Assembly (NCBI RefSeq): GCF_019991125.1
Contig: NZ_JAGENB010000001.1
Coordinates: forward strand, 62,001-126,000
DNA from: Phyllobacterium calauticae
GTDB taxonomy: Bacteria; Pseudomonadota; Alphaproteobacteria; Rhizobiales; Rhizobiaceae
Direction: 5' to 3'
DNA: 64,000 nt
The position numbers were made by a program, and so were the translations under genes. Positions 18,037 to 27,433 of this stretch are shown in pieces; within the stretch, counting starts at the first letter, position 1, and every line of letters begins with the position of its first letter. The notes below the pieces were generated by a model. The model made no database searches. It was not told the origin of the DNA and worked only from the letters and a program-made list of their open reading frames with translations.

Positions 18037-18774
18037 TCAGATCATCGCCATGCCGCCGTTGACGTGGATCGTCTGGCCGGTGACATAGGAAGCCTCATTG
18101 CTGGCGAGATAGACCACGGAGGACGCCACCTCTTCGCCTGTCCCCATGCGGCGCATCGGGATGGCGGACATGATGCCTTCCTTCTGCTTGTCGTTCAGCT
18201 TGTCAGTCATGGCCGATTCGATGAAACCGGGCGCAACGCAATTGACCGTGACGTTGCGGCTGGCGATCTCAGCCGCGAGCGCCTTGGAGAAGCCGATCAG
18301 CCCGGCCTTCGAGGCGACATAATTGGTCTGGCCCGGATTGCCGGTCACGCCGACAACCGAGGTGATGTTGATGATGCGGCCATAGCGGCGGCGCATCATC
18401 GGATGGGTCAGTTCGCGGGTCAGGCGGAACACGGCGGTCAGGTTGACCTCCAGCACATTGTCCCAATCGGCATCGCTCATGCGCACGAACAGGCCGTCCT
18501 TGGTGATGCCGGCATTGTTGACGAGAATTTCGACGCCTTCGAGATCCGCTTCGGCCTTTTCGCCCAGCGCCTTCACTTCGTCGCGGTTCGACAGGTTGGC
18601 CGGGAAAATCTTGACCCGTTCGCCAAGCTCGTTTGCCAGCGCCTCGAGTTTTTCGACGCGCGTGCCATGCAGGCCGACAATGGCGCCCTGCGCATGCAGC
18701 GCCCGGGCAATGGATTCGCCGATACCGCCGCTGGCGCCGGTTATGAGAGCCTTGCGGCCTGTCAGGTCAAACAT
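18037..18774 (-). CDS. fabG: 3-oxoacyl-ACP reductase
   Basis: 245 residues, a classical short-chain dehydrogenase. The NADP-binding TGASGGIGESIARAL, LVNNAGITKDGLF, the catalytic serine in NITSVVGVTGNPGQ and the Y-x3-K in TNYVASKAGLIGFSKA are intact. Within the fab operon it is confidently FabG, reducing 3-oxoacyl-ACP. GAAGGGA precedes the ATG. It lies 17 bases after fabD. Confidence 0.96.
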   Translation of the reverse strand: MFDLTGRKALITGASGGIGESIARALHAQGAIVGLHGTRVEKLEALANELGERVKIFPANLSNRDEVKALGEKAEADLEGVEILVNNAGITKDGLFVRMSDADWDNVLEVNLTAVFRLTRELTHPMMRRRYGRIINITSVVGVTGNPGQTNYVASKAGLIGFSKALAAEIASRNVTVNCVAPGFIESAMTDKLNDKQKEGIMSAIPMRRMGTGEEVASSVVYLASNEASYVTGQTIHVNGGMAMI

Positions 18775-18791
18775 TGCTCAATCCCTTCCGT

Positions 18792-19736
18792 TCACACGTT
18801 CAGCGCGGCAACGGCCGCGTCAATATCATCCGGCGTGCCGACGGCAACACCGGAAATGTCCTTGTTGATGCGGCGTGCAAGGCCGGTCAAAACCTTGCCC
18901 GCACCAATCTCGTAGAGTGTCGTTACGCCATTGGCGCCGAACCATTCGACCGTTTCGCGCCAGCGGACCTGGCCCGTCACCTGCTCGACCAGCAACGCCG
19001 CGATCTCATCGGCCGACGTCACCGGAGCCGCGCGCACATTGGCGATCAGCGGCACGACCGGATCGTGCTTGGCCACATTTGCCAGCGCCTCGCGCATGGC
19101 ATCGGCGGCCGGTGCCATCAGCGCGGAATGGAAAGGTGCGGAGACCGGCAGCATGATGGCGCGCTTGGCGCCCCGTTCCGTCGCCAGCGCCGCGGCAGCC
19201 TCGACCGGCGCCTTCGAGCCGGAAATGACGATCTGGCCGCCGCCATTGTCATTGGCGATCTGCACCGGGCCTTCGAGCGCGGCATCGGCGCAGACAGCGG
19301 CGACAACCTCGTGCTCAAGCCCGATAATGGCGGCCATCGCGCCGGCTCCGGCGGGAACCGCCTGCTGCATGGCATTGCCGCGGATGCGCAGGAGCCGCGC
19401 CGTATCGGCGAGCGAGAATGTTCCGGCAGCGCACAGCGCCGAATATTCGCCGAGCGAATGACCGGCGACATAGGCGACCTTGTCCCTGATCGATATGCCG
19501 CGCGCTTCCAGCACGCGGATGACGGCGATGGACACCGCCATCAGGGCCGGCTGCGCATTGGCGGTCAGTGTCAGGGTTTCTTCCGGGCCGTCCCAGATGA
19601 TGGCGGAGAGCTTTTCACCAAGCGCATCGTCGACCTCGTCGAACACCGCCCTGGCTTCGGCAAAATTGTCGGCCAATGCCTTGCCCATGCCGACGGCCTG
19701 ACTGCCCTGACCGGGGAAGGTGAATGCTATGGACAT
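18792..19736 (-). CDS. fabD: Malonyl-CoA:ACP transacylase
   Basis: 314 residues. FPGQGSQAVGMGK at the N-terminus, the nucleophile motif GHSLGEYSALCAAG (serine) and the later histidine in SAPFHSALM are the FabD hallmarks. It loads malonyl groups onto ACP and opens the leftward fab operon. GGAGG lies eight bases before the ATG. A promoter candidate with a perfect TATAAT is 110 bases upstream. Confidence 0.97.
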   Translation of the reverse strand: MSIAFTFPGQGSQAVGMGKALADNFAEARAVFDEVDDALGEKLSAIIWDGPEETLTLTANAQPALMAVSIAVIRVLEARGISIRDKVAYVAGHSLGEYSALCAAGTFSLADTARLLRIRGNAMQQAVPAGAGAMAAIIGLEHEVVAAVCADAALEGPVQIANDNGGGQIVISGSKAPVEAAAALATERGAKRAIMLPVSAPFHSALMAPAADAMREALANVAKHDPVVPLIANVRAAPVTSADEIAALLVEQVTGQVRWRETVEWFGANGVTTLYEIGAGKVLTGLARRINKDISGVAVGTPDDIDAAVAALNV

Positions 19737-19844
19737 GGGGCGTGCCTCCGGATTTCTGCTTGATCGTCGTCAATCTGCCGCGCGATGTGCCTATCGGCAA
19801 GCCCGAAGTCAAGCTTTCATGCGCCGTACCGGCGGCACATGCAC

Positions 19845-19874
19845 ATTATAATAGGCGGAATAACGGGTTTTCAG
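19845..19874 (-). promoter_or_regulatory. Candidate fabD promoter
   Basis: On the minus strand, CTGAAA (19869-19874) and a perfect TATAAT (19845-19850) are separated by 18 bases, about 110 bases upstream of fabD. No other TATAAT-like box in this gap is as good. Confidence 0.5.
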
Positions 19875-19879
19875 CGCCA

Positions 19880-20150
19880 CGCCCGCTTTCGCGTCTGGCC
19901 ATTGAAAGGTGGGAAAGACGGGCGGTCCCTGGAACGCGGGTCTTGGGGTATTCTGGTATGCAATGCTTGCGATCCTGGGGACCACCCGCCCCGGCGATTT
20001 TGAGGGTTTTGCCCAATGTGCAACCATTGAACCAGACCTCCCCGGCCGCACAGGTTCCTCCCTGTGAAGCCGAAGCGCCGATCCTTTCCCGACTTGCGAA
20101 GGTTTCCGGAAGCATTCCCGCCGGAAAGGACACGTTGAGAATAACGTGGG
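19880..20150 (-). ncRNA. Possible structured RNA or leader upstream of fabD
   Basis: About 270 bases with no credible gene but clear folding potential. One stem pairs 19978-19988 with 19919-19929 over 11 bases; its single C-A mismatch on the plus strand becomes a G-U wobble on the minus strand, favouring minus-strand RNA. Next comes CGC-GAAA-GCG (about 19883-19899), a GNRA-type tetraloop. Near the far end are TTTCCGG/CCGGAAA (20103-20127) and CACGTT/AACGTG (20131-20148). No Rfam family is recognised. A spurious short-protein reading (20133-19846) is possible but has no domain. Confidence 0.3.
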
Positions 20151-20203
20151 TTGGGACGTGTTGGATAAGTTGGTGTGATTTTTATTTGGGGTGGCAAAAC
20201 TGC

Positions 20204-20292
20204 GGTGCATGGTTCGACAAGCTCACCATGAGGGAACTGGGTGGGCTGCAATCACCGGCCTCCCTCATGGTGAGCTTGTCGAACCACGCACC
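20204..20292. repeat. Palindromic repeat, family 1, copy 3 (short)
   Basis: Arms at 20204-20235 and 20261-20292 (32 bases, one mismatch) enclose only 25 bases, making this the shortest copy. It lies between the divergent fabD and rpsF promoter regions, unlike the copies at gene ends, so it need not be a terminator. Confidence 0.88.
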
Positions 20293-20357
20293 ACGCGTTA
20301 CAAATCCCCATAAACCGCCCGGCATGTCGCGTTGCAATATAAAACGTCCATGGCGGG

Positions 20358-20386
20358 TTGCGTCTTTTGCCATTTGCCCGTATAAG
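20358..20386 (+). promoter_or_regulatory. Candidate rpsF-operon promoter
   Basis: TTGCGT (20358-20363), 17 bases, TATAAG (20381-20386). It would start transcription near 20393 and leave an unusually long leader of about 195 bases before rpsF. Confidence 0.45.
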
Positions 20387-20392
20387 CCGCCC

Positions 20393-20588
20393 GTTCATTG
20401 CTCGGCGTCAGCTGGGGGCTGAACGGAGGGCCGGATTTCGATCCGTGGAAGCGTAAAAGCTTCAGCCTCCCGTGTCTCCGCTCTCGATCGTCTCCATCAG
20501 CGTCCTTTCTTCCCCGGTCACCCGGCAGAGAGATTCGCAGAGGTTTACCGTTGATTCCGGGCAATATTAACGAAGAAAGGCAAAGACA
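20393..20588 (+). promoter_or_regulatory. Structured rpsF leader, possible S6:S18 autoregulation site
   Basis: Two hairpins lie back to back: CGGAT-TTCG-ATCCG (20432-20445), which has the very stable UUCG tetraloop, and GAAGC-N6-GCTTC (20448-20463). Many bacteria regulate rpsF-rpsR through a leader that binds the S6:S18 complex. The position fits, but I could not match the published consensus by eye. Confidence 0.35.
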
Positions 20589-21014
20589 ATGGCTCTTTAT
20601 GAACATGTGTTCCTTGCTCGACAGGACATTTCGCAGCAGCAGGTCGATGCGCTTGTAGAACAGTACAAGGGTATCATCGAGGCCAATGGCGGCAAAGTCG
20701 GGCGTATTGAAAGCTGGGGCCTCCGCGCCCTGACCTATCGCATCAACAAGAACCGCAAGGCGTATTACTCGCTTCTCAACATCGATGCTCCGGCAGCCGC
20801 CGTTGCCGAAGTTGAGCGCCAGCAGCGCATCAATGAAGACGTTCTGCGCTTCATGACCATCCGCGTTGAAGAGCACGAAGAAGGCCAGTCGGCCATGCTT
20901 GCACGCCGTGACGATCGCCGCGAACGCGACGACAAGTTCGGTGGCCGTGATGACGATCGTCCGCGCCGTCCACGCCGCCCGCGTGACAACGAAGCCGGTG
21001 AAGGAGCAGAATAA
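20589..21014 (+). CDS. rpsF: 30S ribosomal protein S6
   Basis: 141 residues. [20 protein letters not shown] and the central [17 protein letters not shown] are standard S6. The C-terminal 40 residues are a highly charged Arg/Asp-rich tail, longer than in E. coli and usual in alphaproteobacteria. AAGGCAAAG lies upstream of the ATG. Its stop overlaps the rpsR start by one base (TAATG). S6 binds 16S rRNA together with S18. Confidence 0.98.
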   Translation: MALYEHVFLARQDISQQQVDALVEQYKGIIEANGGKVGRIESWGLRALTYRINKNRKAYYSLLNIDAPAAAVAEVERQQRINEDVLRFMTIRVEEHEEGQSAMLARRDDRRERDDKFGGRDDDRPRRPRRPRDNEAGEGAE

Positions 21015-21262
21015 TGGTTGATATCAATCAGATCCCGACCCGCCGTCCGTTCCATCGCCGCCGCAAGACCTGCCCGTTCTCGGGTGCCAATGCGCCGAAG
21101 ATCGACTACAAGGACATCAAGCTGCTGTCGCGCTACATTTCCGAGCGTGGCAAGATCGTTCCTTCCCGTATCACAGCTGTCAGCCAGAAGAAGCAGCGCG
21201 AACTCGCCCAGGCGATCAAGCGCGCCCGTTTCCTCGGCCTGCTGCCATACGTTGTGAAGTAA
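21014..21262 (+). CDS. rpsR: 30S ribosomal protein S18
   Basis: 82 residues. [28 protein letters not shown] and the end [13 protein letters not shown] are S18 signatures. It pairs with S6 on the platform of the small subunit. It is translationally coupled to rpsF through a one-base overlap. Confidence 0.98.
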   Translation: MVDINQIPTRRPFHRRRKTCPFSGANAPKIDYKDIKLLSRYISERGKIVPSRITAVSQKKQRELAQAIKRARFLGLLPYVVK

Positions 21263-21421
21263 GACACCCGGAGGCGGCAGGATTTCGTCCCGCCGCCTTC
21301 TGCCCTGCGGGGCAATAAAGCCTTCCGCGATGGGCGTGGTCAGGCATACTAGAAAACCCAAGTTGAGGGATCGGTTGAAAAACCACCTCTAACTGCTTCA
21401 ACAAGCAGGACAGCGAGTGAC

Positions 21422-22396
21422 ATGAAACTGACTGGAACAGATATCGGCATTGGTGTGCTGGCGGGCCTTGCGGCTGCGCTGCTGACGACCGGTGTTATCG
21501 TGAATTCCAGCCTTGCCATGATATTGCTGCTGTTTTCGCCGCTGCCGATCTTTGTCGCGGCGCTGGGCTGGGGCACGGCCTGCGGCTTCATCGCCGCGCT
21601 TACCGTGGCTGTTGCGGTGTCCGTCATCGCCGCCCCGACGGCCGCCGTCGTCGTCGTGCTCATCACCGCCCTGCCCGCCGCCGTCGGCGCCTATTTCACC
21701 GGCCTTGCCCGTCCGGCCGCCGAGATCGGCGGACCGAAAGACGTGTATGTCTGGTATCCCCTCGCCGACACATTGCTGCGGCTGGCGCTTGTTGTCGCCG
21801 CCGGCTTCATCGTCATCGGCGTCATGATCGGCTTCAGCGAAGACTTTGCCCGCCAGCTGGCGCAGTCGCTGACCCAGCAGCTGGCCGTGAGCAATCCGGA
21901 ACTGGCGGCCAATGCCGACCTGACGCAGAGCATGGCGCAGTTCGTCGTGCGCGTCCTGCCGGCCCTGCAGCCCGCCGCGTGGCTGTGCATCATCATCGCC
22001 AATCTCTACATCGCCCTGCGCCTGACGGCTGCCTCGGGCAAGCTGCGCCGTCCGCGGGACGACTGGCCGCGTGCCTTGCGCATGCCGCGCCCGGCGCTTG
22101 TCCTGTTTGCCGTCGCCTGCGCCGCTGCGTTCCTGCCGGGCGGTCCCGGCTATGCGGCAACGGCGGTTGCCGGTGCCCTCGGCGCCGGGTTCGTCCTGGC
22201 CGGCTTCGGCATGCTGCATGCCCGCACGCGCGGCGCCACCTGGCGACCGTTTGCCCTGTGGTTTGCCTATCTCGCCGTGTTTCTCTTTATTTTTGCGCTT
22301 CTCGTCTTCCTTCTCGCCGGTCTGTTTGACACATCGCGCAACGCGCCGGTTTCGAAGGCTGTGAATACCGATACCCCACCCAATAACGACAATTGA
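21422..22396 (+). CDS. DUF2232 membrane protein
   Basis: 324 residues with about eight hydrophobic segments and a short polar C-terminus rich in Asn and Asp. A DUF2232 (YybS-like) membrane protein between rpsR and rplI is a recurring alphaproteobacterial arrangement, and the sequence fits. The family has no firm function; it resembles small-molecule transporter membrane components. A possible AGGA is 11 bases upstream of the ATG. Probably co-transcribed with the ribosomal genes. Confidence 0.85.
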   Translation: MKLTGTDIGIGVLAGLAAALLTTGVIVNSSLAMILLLFSPLPIFVAALGWGTACGFIAALTVAVAVSVIAAPTAAVVVVLITALPAAVGAYFTGLARPAAEIGGPKDVYVWYPLADTLLRLALVVAAGFIVIGVMIGFSEDFARQLAQSLTQQLAVSNPELAANADLTQSMAQFVVRVLPALQPAAWLCIIIANLYIALRLTAASGKLRRPRDDWPRALRMPRPALVLFAVACAAAFLPGGPGYAATAVAGALGAGFVLAGFGMLHARTRGATWRPFALWFAYLAVFLFIFALLVFLLAGLFDTSRNAPVSKAVNTDTPPNNDN

Positions 22397-22415
22397 ACTT
22401 GAAAGGAAAACTCAC

Positions 22416-22985
22416 ATGGAAGTCATTCTTCTCGAACGCATCAGCCGCCTCGGCCAGATGGGTGAAACAGTCAAGGTAAAGGACGGCTTTGCCCGCAACT
22501 TCCTTCTGCCGCAGGGCAAGGCGCTTCGTGCCAACGAAGCCAACAAGAAGAAGTTCGAAGGCCAGCGCGCCCAGCTCGAAGCCCGCAACCTCGAGCGCAA
22601 GACCGAAGCCCAGGCAATCGCCGACAAGCTCGACGGCAAGACATTCATTGCAGTCCGCTCCGCCGGTGAAACCGGTCAGCTCTACGGTTCAGTAACGACC
22701 CGCGACATTGCCGACCTGATCACTGCGGAAGGTTTCTCGATCAACCGCAACCAGGTTGAACTGAACACGCCAATCAAGACGATCGGCCTGCACAAGATCG
22801 TTCTGGTTCTGCATCCGGAAGTTGAAGCAACCGTTACGATCAACATTGCCCGTACGGCCGATGAAGCCGAGCGTCAGGTAAAGGGTGAAGACCTCACCTC
22901 GGCCGAAGCGATCTATGGCATTGAAGAAGCACCGCTTTCCGACGAATTCTTCGACGAAGACGAAGAAGGCGAAGAAAACGCCTGA
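22416..22985 (+). CDS. rplI: 50S ribosomal protein L9
   Basis: 189 residues, about 40 longer than E. coli L9 because of an acidic C-terminal extension (ending [10 protein letters not shown]). The N-terminal signature [21 protein letters not shown] and [17 protein letters not shown] is intact. L9 reaches out from the L1 stalk base and influences translational fidelity. AAAGGA precedes the ATG. A strong terminator follows. Confidence 0.97.
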   Translation: MEVILLERISRLGQMGETVKVKDGFARNFLLPQGKALRANEANKKKFEGQRAQLEARNLERKTEAQAIADKLDGKTFIAVRSAGETGQLYGSVTTRDIADLITAEGFSINRNQVELNTPIKTIGLHKIVLVLHPEVEATVTINIARTADEAERQVKGEDLTSAEAIYGIEEAPLSDEFFDEDEEGEENA

Positions 22986-23031
22986 TTTCAAAGCAAAAAC
23001 CGCTCGCAGGAGTGGTGTTTGCTCTACCATG

Positions 23032-23063
23032 AAACACCCGGCAGAGATGCCGGGTGTTTTTTT
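23032..23063 (+). terminator. Intrinsic terminator after rplI
   Basis: AAACACCCGGCA pairs with TGCCGGGTGTTT around a GAGA loop and runs into seven T's. It ends the rpsF-rpsR-DUF2232-rplI transcript. Confidence 0.93.
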
Positions 23064-23176
23064 GCTTTGCAGAATCAAAAAAACGGGTAAATTTGTTTAT
23101 CCTACCCACGCCCGACCTTGGCTCAATCCCGAGCCTCATAATGGCCGAGCTCTATCGTCAATGATGGAGATTGTTC

Positions 23177-24457
23177 ATGAATGCCATTCTTAGGGCTGCG
23201 CTTTCGCGGCTCATCCACACTGGTACACTTTCGATTACTGACTCATCCGGCCAGAAGCGCACCTTTGGTGACGGGACCGGAGATCCGATCCACTTCCGCA
23301 TCAACACGGCTGCGGCCGAACGGCGGATTGCCTTCGATCCCTCCCTGCATTTCGCCGAAGCCTATATGAACGGCGAACTCGATGTTCTCGACGGCGATAT
23401 CTACGACGTCCTGAAGATCATCTTTGAAAACACCGGCGCCACCGCGGCACGCGAGCCATGGATGCTGGCGCTGGAGGGCATTCGCCGTGCCACCCGCCGC
23501 CTGCACCAGATGAACAATCTCACCCGTTCATCCAGCAATGTGCAGCGGCACTACGACCTGTCGGAAGAGCTCTACCGCCTGTTTCTCGACCCGGACATGC
23601 AGTATTCCTGCGCCTATTTCGAGCATCCAGACGCGACCCTCGAAGAGGCGCAGCTGGCGAAGAAACGGCATATCGCGGCCAAGCTTCTGGTCGAAAAGGG
23701 CCACAAGACCCTCGATATCGGCTGCGGCTGGGGCGGTCTCGGGCTTTACCTCGCCCGTCATCTCGATGCCAATGTGCTGGGTGTCACGCTCTCGCACGAA
23801 CAGCATGGCATCGCCAACAAGCGGGCCATCGACGAGGGCCTGTCGACACAGGCTCGCTTCGACCTGCGCGACTACCGGACCATCGACGACAGTTTCGACC
23901 GGATTGTCTCCGTAGGCATGTTCGAGCATGTCGGCGTCGGGCATTTCGCCGAATATTTCCAGCATACGGCGCGGCTGTTGAAGAAGGACGGGGTTTTCCT
24001 CCTGCATTCGATCGGACGGTCGGACGGGCCGTCCTATACCAATGCCTTCATCCAGAAGTACATCTTTCCGGGCGGCTATATCCCCGCGCTCTCGGAAGTG
24101 CTTCCGCAGATCGAAAAGGCGGGGCTGGTCATCACCGACATCGAAATCCTGCGGTTGCACTATGCCGACACACTGCGCATCTGGCGTGAGCGGTTCATGG
24201 CGAACCGCGACAAGGCCAAGGCGATCTATGACGAGCGCTTCTGCCGCATGTGGGAATTCTATCTCGCCGCATCGGAATCGGCCTTCCGCTGGCAGAACCT
24301 GATGGTGTTCCAGATCCAGCTGGCGCACCGGCAGGAATCGGTGCCACTGACGCGCAACTATATCGAGAAGGAAGAAAAGCGCCTGAAGCGGCTGGAAAGC
24401 GAGCGCAGCTGCGCCAATACCCAGGTCGACAACCGGGAATCGGCTGCCGGACGCTGA
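23177..24457 (+). CDS. cfa: Cyclopropane-fatty-acyl-phospholipid synthase
   Basis: About 426 residues. The SAM motif TLDIGCGWGGLGLYLA, VTLSHEQHGIANKRA, SVGMFEHVG and the later FIQKYIFPGGYIP mark the CFA synthase family. It methylenates unsaturated acyl chains in membrane phospholipids, usually in stationary phase or under acid stress. ATG 23177 has GGAG seven bases upstream. It stands alone after the rplI terminator. Confidence 0.93.
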   Translation: MNAILRAALSRLIHTGTLSITDSSGQKRTFGDGTGDPIHFRINTAAAERRIAFDPSLHFAEAYMNGELDVLDGDIYDVLKIIFENTGATAAREPWMLALEGIRRATRRLHQMNNLTRSSSNVQRHYDLSEELYRLFLDPDMQYSCAYFEHPDATLEEAQLAKKRHIAAKLLVEKGHKTLDIGCGWGGLGLYLARHLDANVLGVTLSHEQHGIANKRAIDEGLSTQARFDLRDYRTIDDSFDRIVSVGMFEHVGVGHFAEYFQHTARLLKKDGVFLLHSIGRSDGPSYTNAFIQKYIFPGGYIPALSEVLPQIEKAGLVITDIEILRLHYADTLRIWRERFMANRDKAKAIYDERFCRMWEFYLAASESAFRWQNLMVFQIQLAHRQESVPLTRNYIEKEEKRLKRLESERSCANTQVDNRESAAGR

Positions 24458-24477
24458 CGCCCGCCGCAGCAAACCCA

Positions 24478-24514
24478 TTGGCCCGTCGCGATTGTGCTGA
24501 TCGCGGCGGGCCAA
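24478..24514 (+). terminator. Stem-loop after cfa, in the 305-base cfa-dnaB gap
   Basis: A 15-base stem (one mismatch) between 24478-24492 and 24500-24514, GC-rich with a 7-base loop, 21 bases after the cfa stop. No T tract follows, so it may stabilise the cfa 3' end instead. The rest of the gap up to dnaB shows no gene and no repeat. Confidence 0.55.
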
Positions 24515-24762
24515 CGCATGAATCGCGCCCGGTTTTCGCATCGTGATCGCGCATTCTGGCAAGTGCGCGGTGGACATTGGCAGGAGAACGCGCTTAAGCC
24601 TCCCCACGGGCTGCCGAATAGCCTAGAATCAGCAAATGCGAATCGCGCAAGAGACGTGGCCAATCTTTTTCCCCTCTGTGGATAGCGGGGTCTAAGGTTG
24701 TTACCTGCATTGCCTAGGATTCGCGGCGCAGGCCATAGTTAATTCGAACGGGAAAAAATACC

Positions 24763-26262
24763 ATGGCTGAGGCAGCACGCAAATTCATCGAGGTACGGGA
24801 AAACGCGGACAAGCTCTACCGCGAGGCACCGAACAATATCGAGGCCGAACAGGCGCTGCTCGGGGCCATTCTCATCAACAATGATGCGTTTTACCGGGTC
24901 TCCGACTTCCTCAAGCCGGTGCATTTCTACGAGCCGCTGCACCGCAAGATTTTCGACGTGTCGTCGGACATGATCCGCATGGGCAAGATGGCCAATCCCG
25001 TGACGCTGAAGACCTTCCTGCCCGTGGAGGAAAAAGTCGGCGAGATGACGGTGATGCAGTATCTGGCGCGCCTTGCCGCCGAAGCCGTGACCATCATCAA
25101 TGCCGAGGACTATGGCCGCGCCATCTACGATCTTGCCACGCGCCGCGCGCTGATCACCATCGGCGAGGACATGGTCAATATCGCCTATGACGCGCCGGTG
25201 GACGTGGCGCCGCAGGGCCAGATCGAGGATGCCGAGCGCCGCCTGTTCGAACTGGCGGAAACCGGCCGCTACGATGGCGGCTTCCAGACCTTCACCGATG
25301 CGGTGAAAACCGCCGTCGACATGGCCAACGCCGCTTTCATGCGCGATGGTCACCTGTCCGGCGTTTCCACCGGCATTCATGCGCTCGACAACCGCATGGG
25401 CGGCCTGCAGCCATCGGATCTGATCGTGCTTGCAGGACGACCCGGCATGGGCAAGACCTCGCTTGCCACCAACATCGCCTTCAATATCGCGGCGGCTTAC
25501 GAGTCCGAGCAATTGGCGGACGGGACGATCAAGGCCAAGAATGGCGGCGTTGTCGGCTTCTTCTCGCTCGAAATGTCGTCGGAACAGCTGGCGACGCGTA
25601 TCATTTCCGAGCAGTCGGAGATCAGTTCATCGAAAATCCGCCGCGGTGAAATCAACGAGGCCGAATTCGAAAAGCTCGTCGCCTGCTCGCAGCACATGCA
25701 GAAGGTGCCGCTCTATATCGACCAGACCGGTGGTATTTCCATTGCGCAGCTGGCCGCCCGCGCCCGGCGTTTGAAGCGCCAGCGCGGCCTTGACGTTCTG
25801 GTCATCGACTATATCCAGCTGATGCAGGGCTCGTCCAAAAAGGCTTCGGAAAACCGCGTTCAGGAAATCACCGAAATCACCACGGGCCTGAAAGCGCTCG
25901 GCAAGGAACTCAACACGCCGATCATCGCGCTGTCACAGCTCTCCCGTCAGGTGGAAAGCCGCGAAGACAAGCGCCCGCAGCTCTCCGACCTGCGCGAATC
26001 CGGGTCGATCGAGCAGGACGCCGACGTGGTGATCTTCGTCTATCGCGACGAATACTACATCAAGAACAAGGAGCCGAAGGAAGGCACCGAGGAGCATTTC
26101 AAATGGCAGGCCGACCTCAAGGAGGCTATGGGCAAGGCGGAAGTCATCATCGCCAAGCAGCGTCACGGCCCGACGGGCACGGTGAAGCTGGCCTTCCAGG
26201 CGGAATTCACCCGGTTCACCGACCTTGCGGAAGATTCACACCTGCCAGAACGCTTCGAGTAA
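24763..26262 (+). CDS. dnaB: Replicative DNA helicase
   Basis: 499 residues. The N-terminal domain starts at NNIEAEQALLGAILINNDAF. The C-terminal RecA-like ATPase has the Walker A GRPGMGKTSLATN, Walker B-region VLVIDYIQLM, and SQLSRQVESREDKRP. It unwinds the replication fork as a hexamer. No intein is present; family length is normal. The ribosome site is weak. alr and radA follow immediately. Confidence 0.97.
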   Translation: MAEAARKFIEVRENADKLYREAPNNIEAEQALLGAILINNDAFYRVSDFLKPVHFYEPLHRKIFDVSSDMIRMGKMANPVTLKTFLPVEEKVGEMTVMQYLARLAAEAVTIINAEDYGRAIYDLATRRALITIGEDMVNIAYDAPVDVAPQGQIEDAERRLFELAETGRYDGGFQTFTDAVKTAVDMANAAFMRDGHLSGVSTGIHALDNRMGGLQPSDLIVLAGRPGMGKTSLATNIAFNIAAAYESEQLADGTIKAKNGGVVGFFSLEMSSEQLATRIISEQSEISSSKIRRGEINEAEFEKLVACSQHMQKVPLYIDQTGGISIAQLAARARRLKRQRGLDVLVIDYIQLMQGSSKKASENRVQEITEITTGLKALGKELNTPIIALSQLSRQVESREDKRPQLSDLRESGSIEQDADVVIFVYRDEYYIKNKEPKEGTEEHFKWQADLKEAMGKAEVIIAKQRHGPTGTVKLAFQAEFTRFTDLAEDSHLPERFE

Positions 26263-26266
26263 TCAA

Positions 26267-27433
26267 TTGAACAGTACAAAACCTCACGTCACCACCGCAG
26301 GCGCCGATCCTCGTCTTGCGGGCGGGCGGCTTACCATCGATCTCGATGCGCTCGTGGCCAACTGGACGTTCCTTGCGGAAAAATCGAAACCGGCGCAGGC
26401 GAGCGCCGTCGTCAAGGCCGACGCCTACGGGCTCGGCATCGGCCATGTCGTGCCTGTCCTGCGCGACGCCGGCTGCCGGACCTTCTTCGTGGCGCTGGTC
26501 GAGGAAGGCCTGCGGGTCAAGGCTGCCGCGCCGGATGCACGGGTTTTCGTTCTGAACGGCCTGTTTGCCGACGCGCGCCCGGTGTTCGAAGCATCGGGAC
26601 TGATCCCCGTCCTCGGCTCGCTGCACGAAATCGGCCTGTGGAGCGGCGCCAATGCCGCGAGTGGATTGACGCTGCCCTATGCCCTGCACGTGGATACCGG
26701 CATGAACCGGCTGGGGCTGACCATGGCCGAAGCACTCGACTTTGCCGCCGCTGGCCGCGAAATGCCGGTGCTGGTGATGACGCATCTGGCGACCGGCGAT
26801 GAACCCGGTCATCGTCTCACCCGGCAGCAGATCGAGTCATTTCAAACGCTTCGCACCGCTTTTGCAGGCATTGAATCAAGCGCGTCCAATTCCTCCGGCA
26901 TTTTTCACACGATCAGCAATGGCGGGGACCTGAGCCGTCCGGGCATTGCCATGTATGGCGGCGAGGCGCTGGCCGGCGTCGCCAATCCCATGCGCCCCGT
27001 GGTGACGCTGGAAGCGCGCGTCGTGCAGATCCGCACCAGCCCCAAGGGCGAGACGTCCGGTTACGGCGCCACCGCGCTCTTGGAACGCGACACCCGGATT
27101 GCCATCTGCTCGACCGGCTACGCCGACGGCTATCTGCGCTCGCTGTCGGGCAGCGGCACGCCCCTGCGCAGCGTCGTGCCCAAGGGCGGCGAAGGCTTTG
27201 TCGCCGGACGCAAGGTGCCGGTAATCGGCCGGGTGACCATGGACCTGACGTCGTTCGACATCACCGATCTTCCCGAGGACGCCGTCAAACCCGGCGATCA
27301 CGTCGAGCTGTTCGGTGGCAACATCGCCCTGGATGACGCGGCGCGCGCCGCGGGTTCCATCGGCTTCGAACTTTTGACCAGCCTGGGCAACCGCTATCAC
27401 CGCCGCTACCTCTATTCCGGAAAAGGCGCCTGA
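26267..27433 (+). CDS. alr: Alanine racemase
   Basis: About 388 residues. The PLP lysine lies in AVVKADAYGLGIGHV, and MYGGEAL and SGYGATALLERDT follow. It makes D-alanine for peptidoglycan. No ATG lies between the dnaB stop and the conserved domain; TTG 26267, four bases after dnaB, is the most plausible start. It overlaps radA by one base. Confidence 0.93.
   Translation: MNSTKPHVTTAGADPRLAGGRLTIDLDALVANWTFLAEKSKPAQASAVVKADAYGLGIGHVVPVLRDAGCRTFFVALVEEGLRVKAAAPDARVFVLNGLFADARPVFEASGLIPVLGSLHEIGLWSGANAASGLTLPYALHVDTGMNRLGLTMAEALDFAAAGREMPVLVMTHLATGDEPGHRLTRQQIESFQTLRTAFAGIESSASNSSGIFHTISNGGDLSRPGIAMYGGEALAGVANPMRPVVTLEARVVQIRTSPKGETSGYGATALLERDTRIAICSTGYADGYLRSLSGSGTPLRSVVPKGGEGFVAGRKVPVIGRVTMDLTSFDITDLPEDAVKPGDHVELFGGNIALDDAARAAGSIGFELLTSLGNRYHRRYLYSGKGA

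Noticed and set aside
19724-20422. Several overlapping open frames (95-232 codons) between fabD and rpsF
   Set aside because: They overlap in all frames, include the palindromic repeat and give low-complexity protein. Structured RNA or promoter DNA explains the region better.
24458-24762. A tRNA or small RNA in the cfa-dnaB gap
   Set aside because: No cloverleaf or tRNA-like arms were found; only the stem-loop after cfa.
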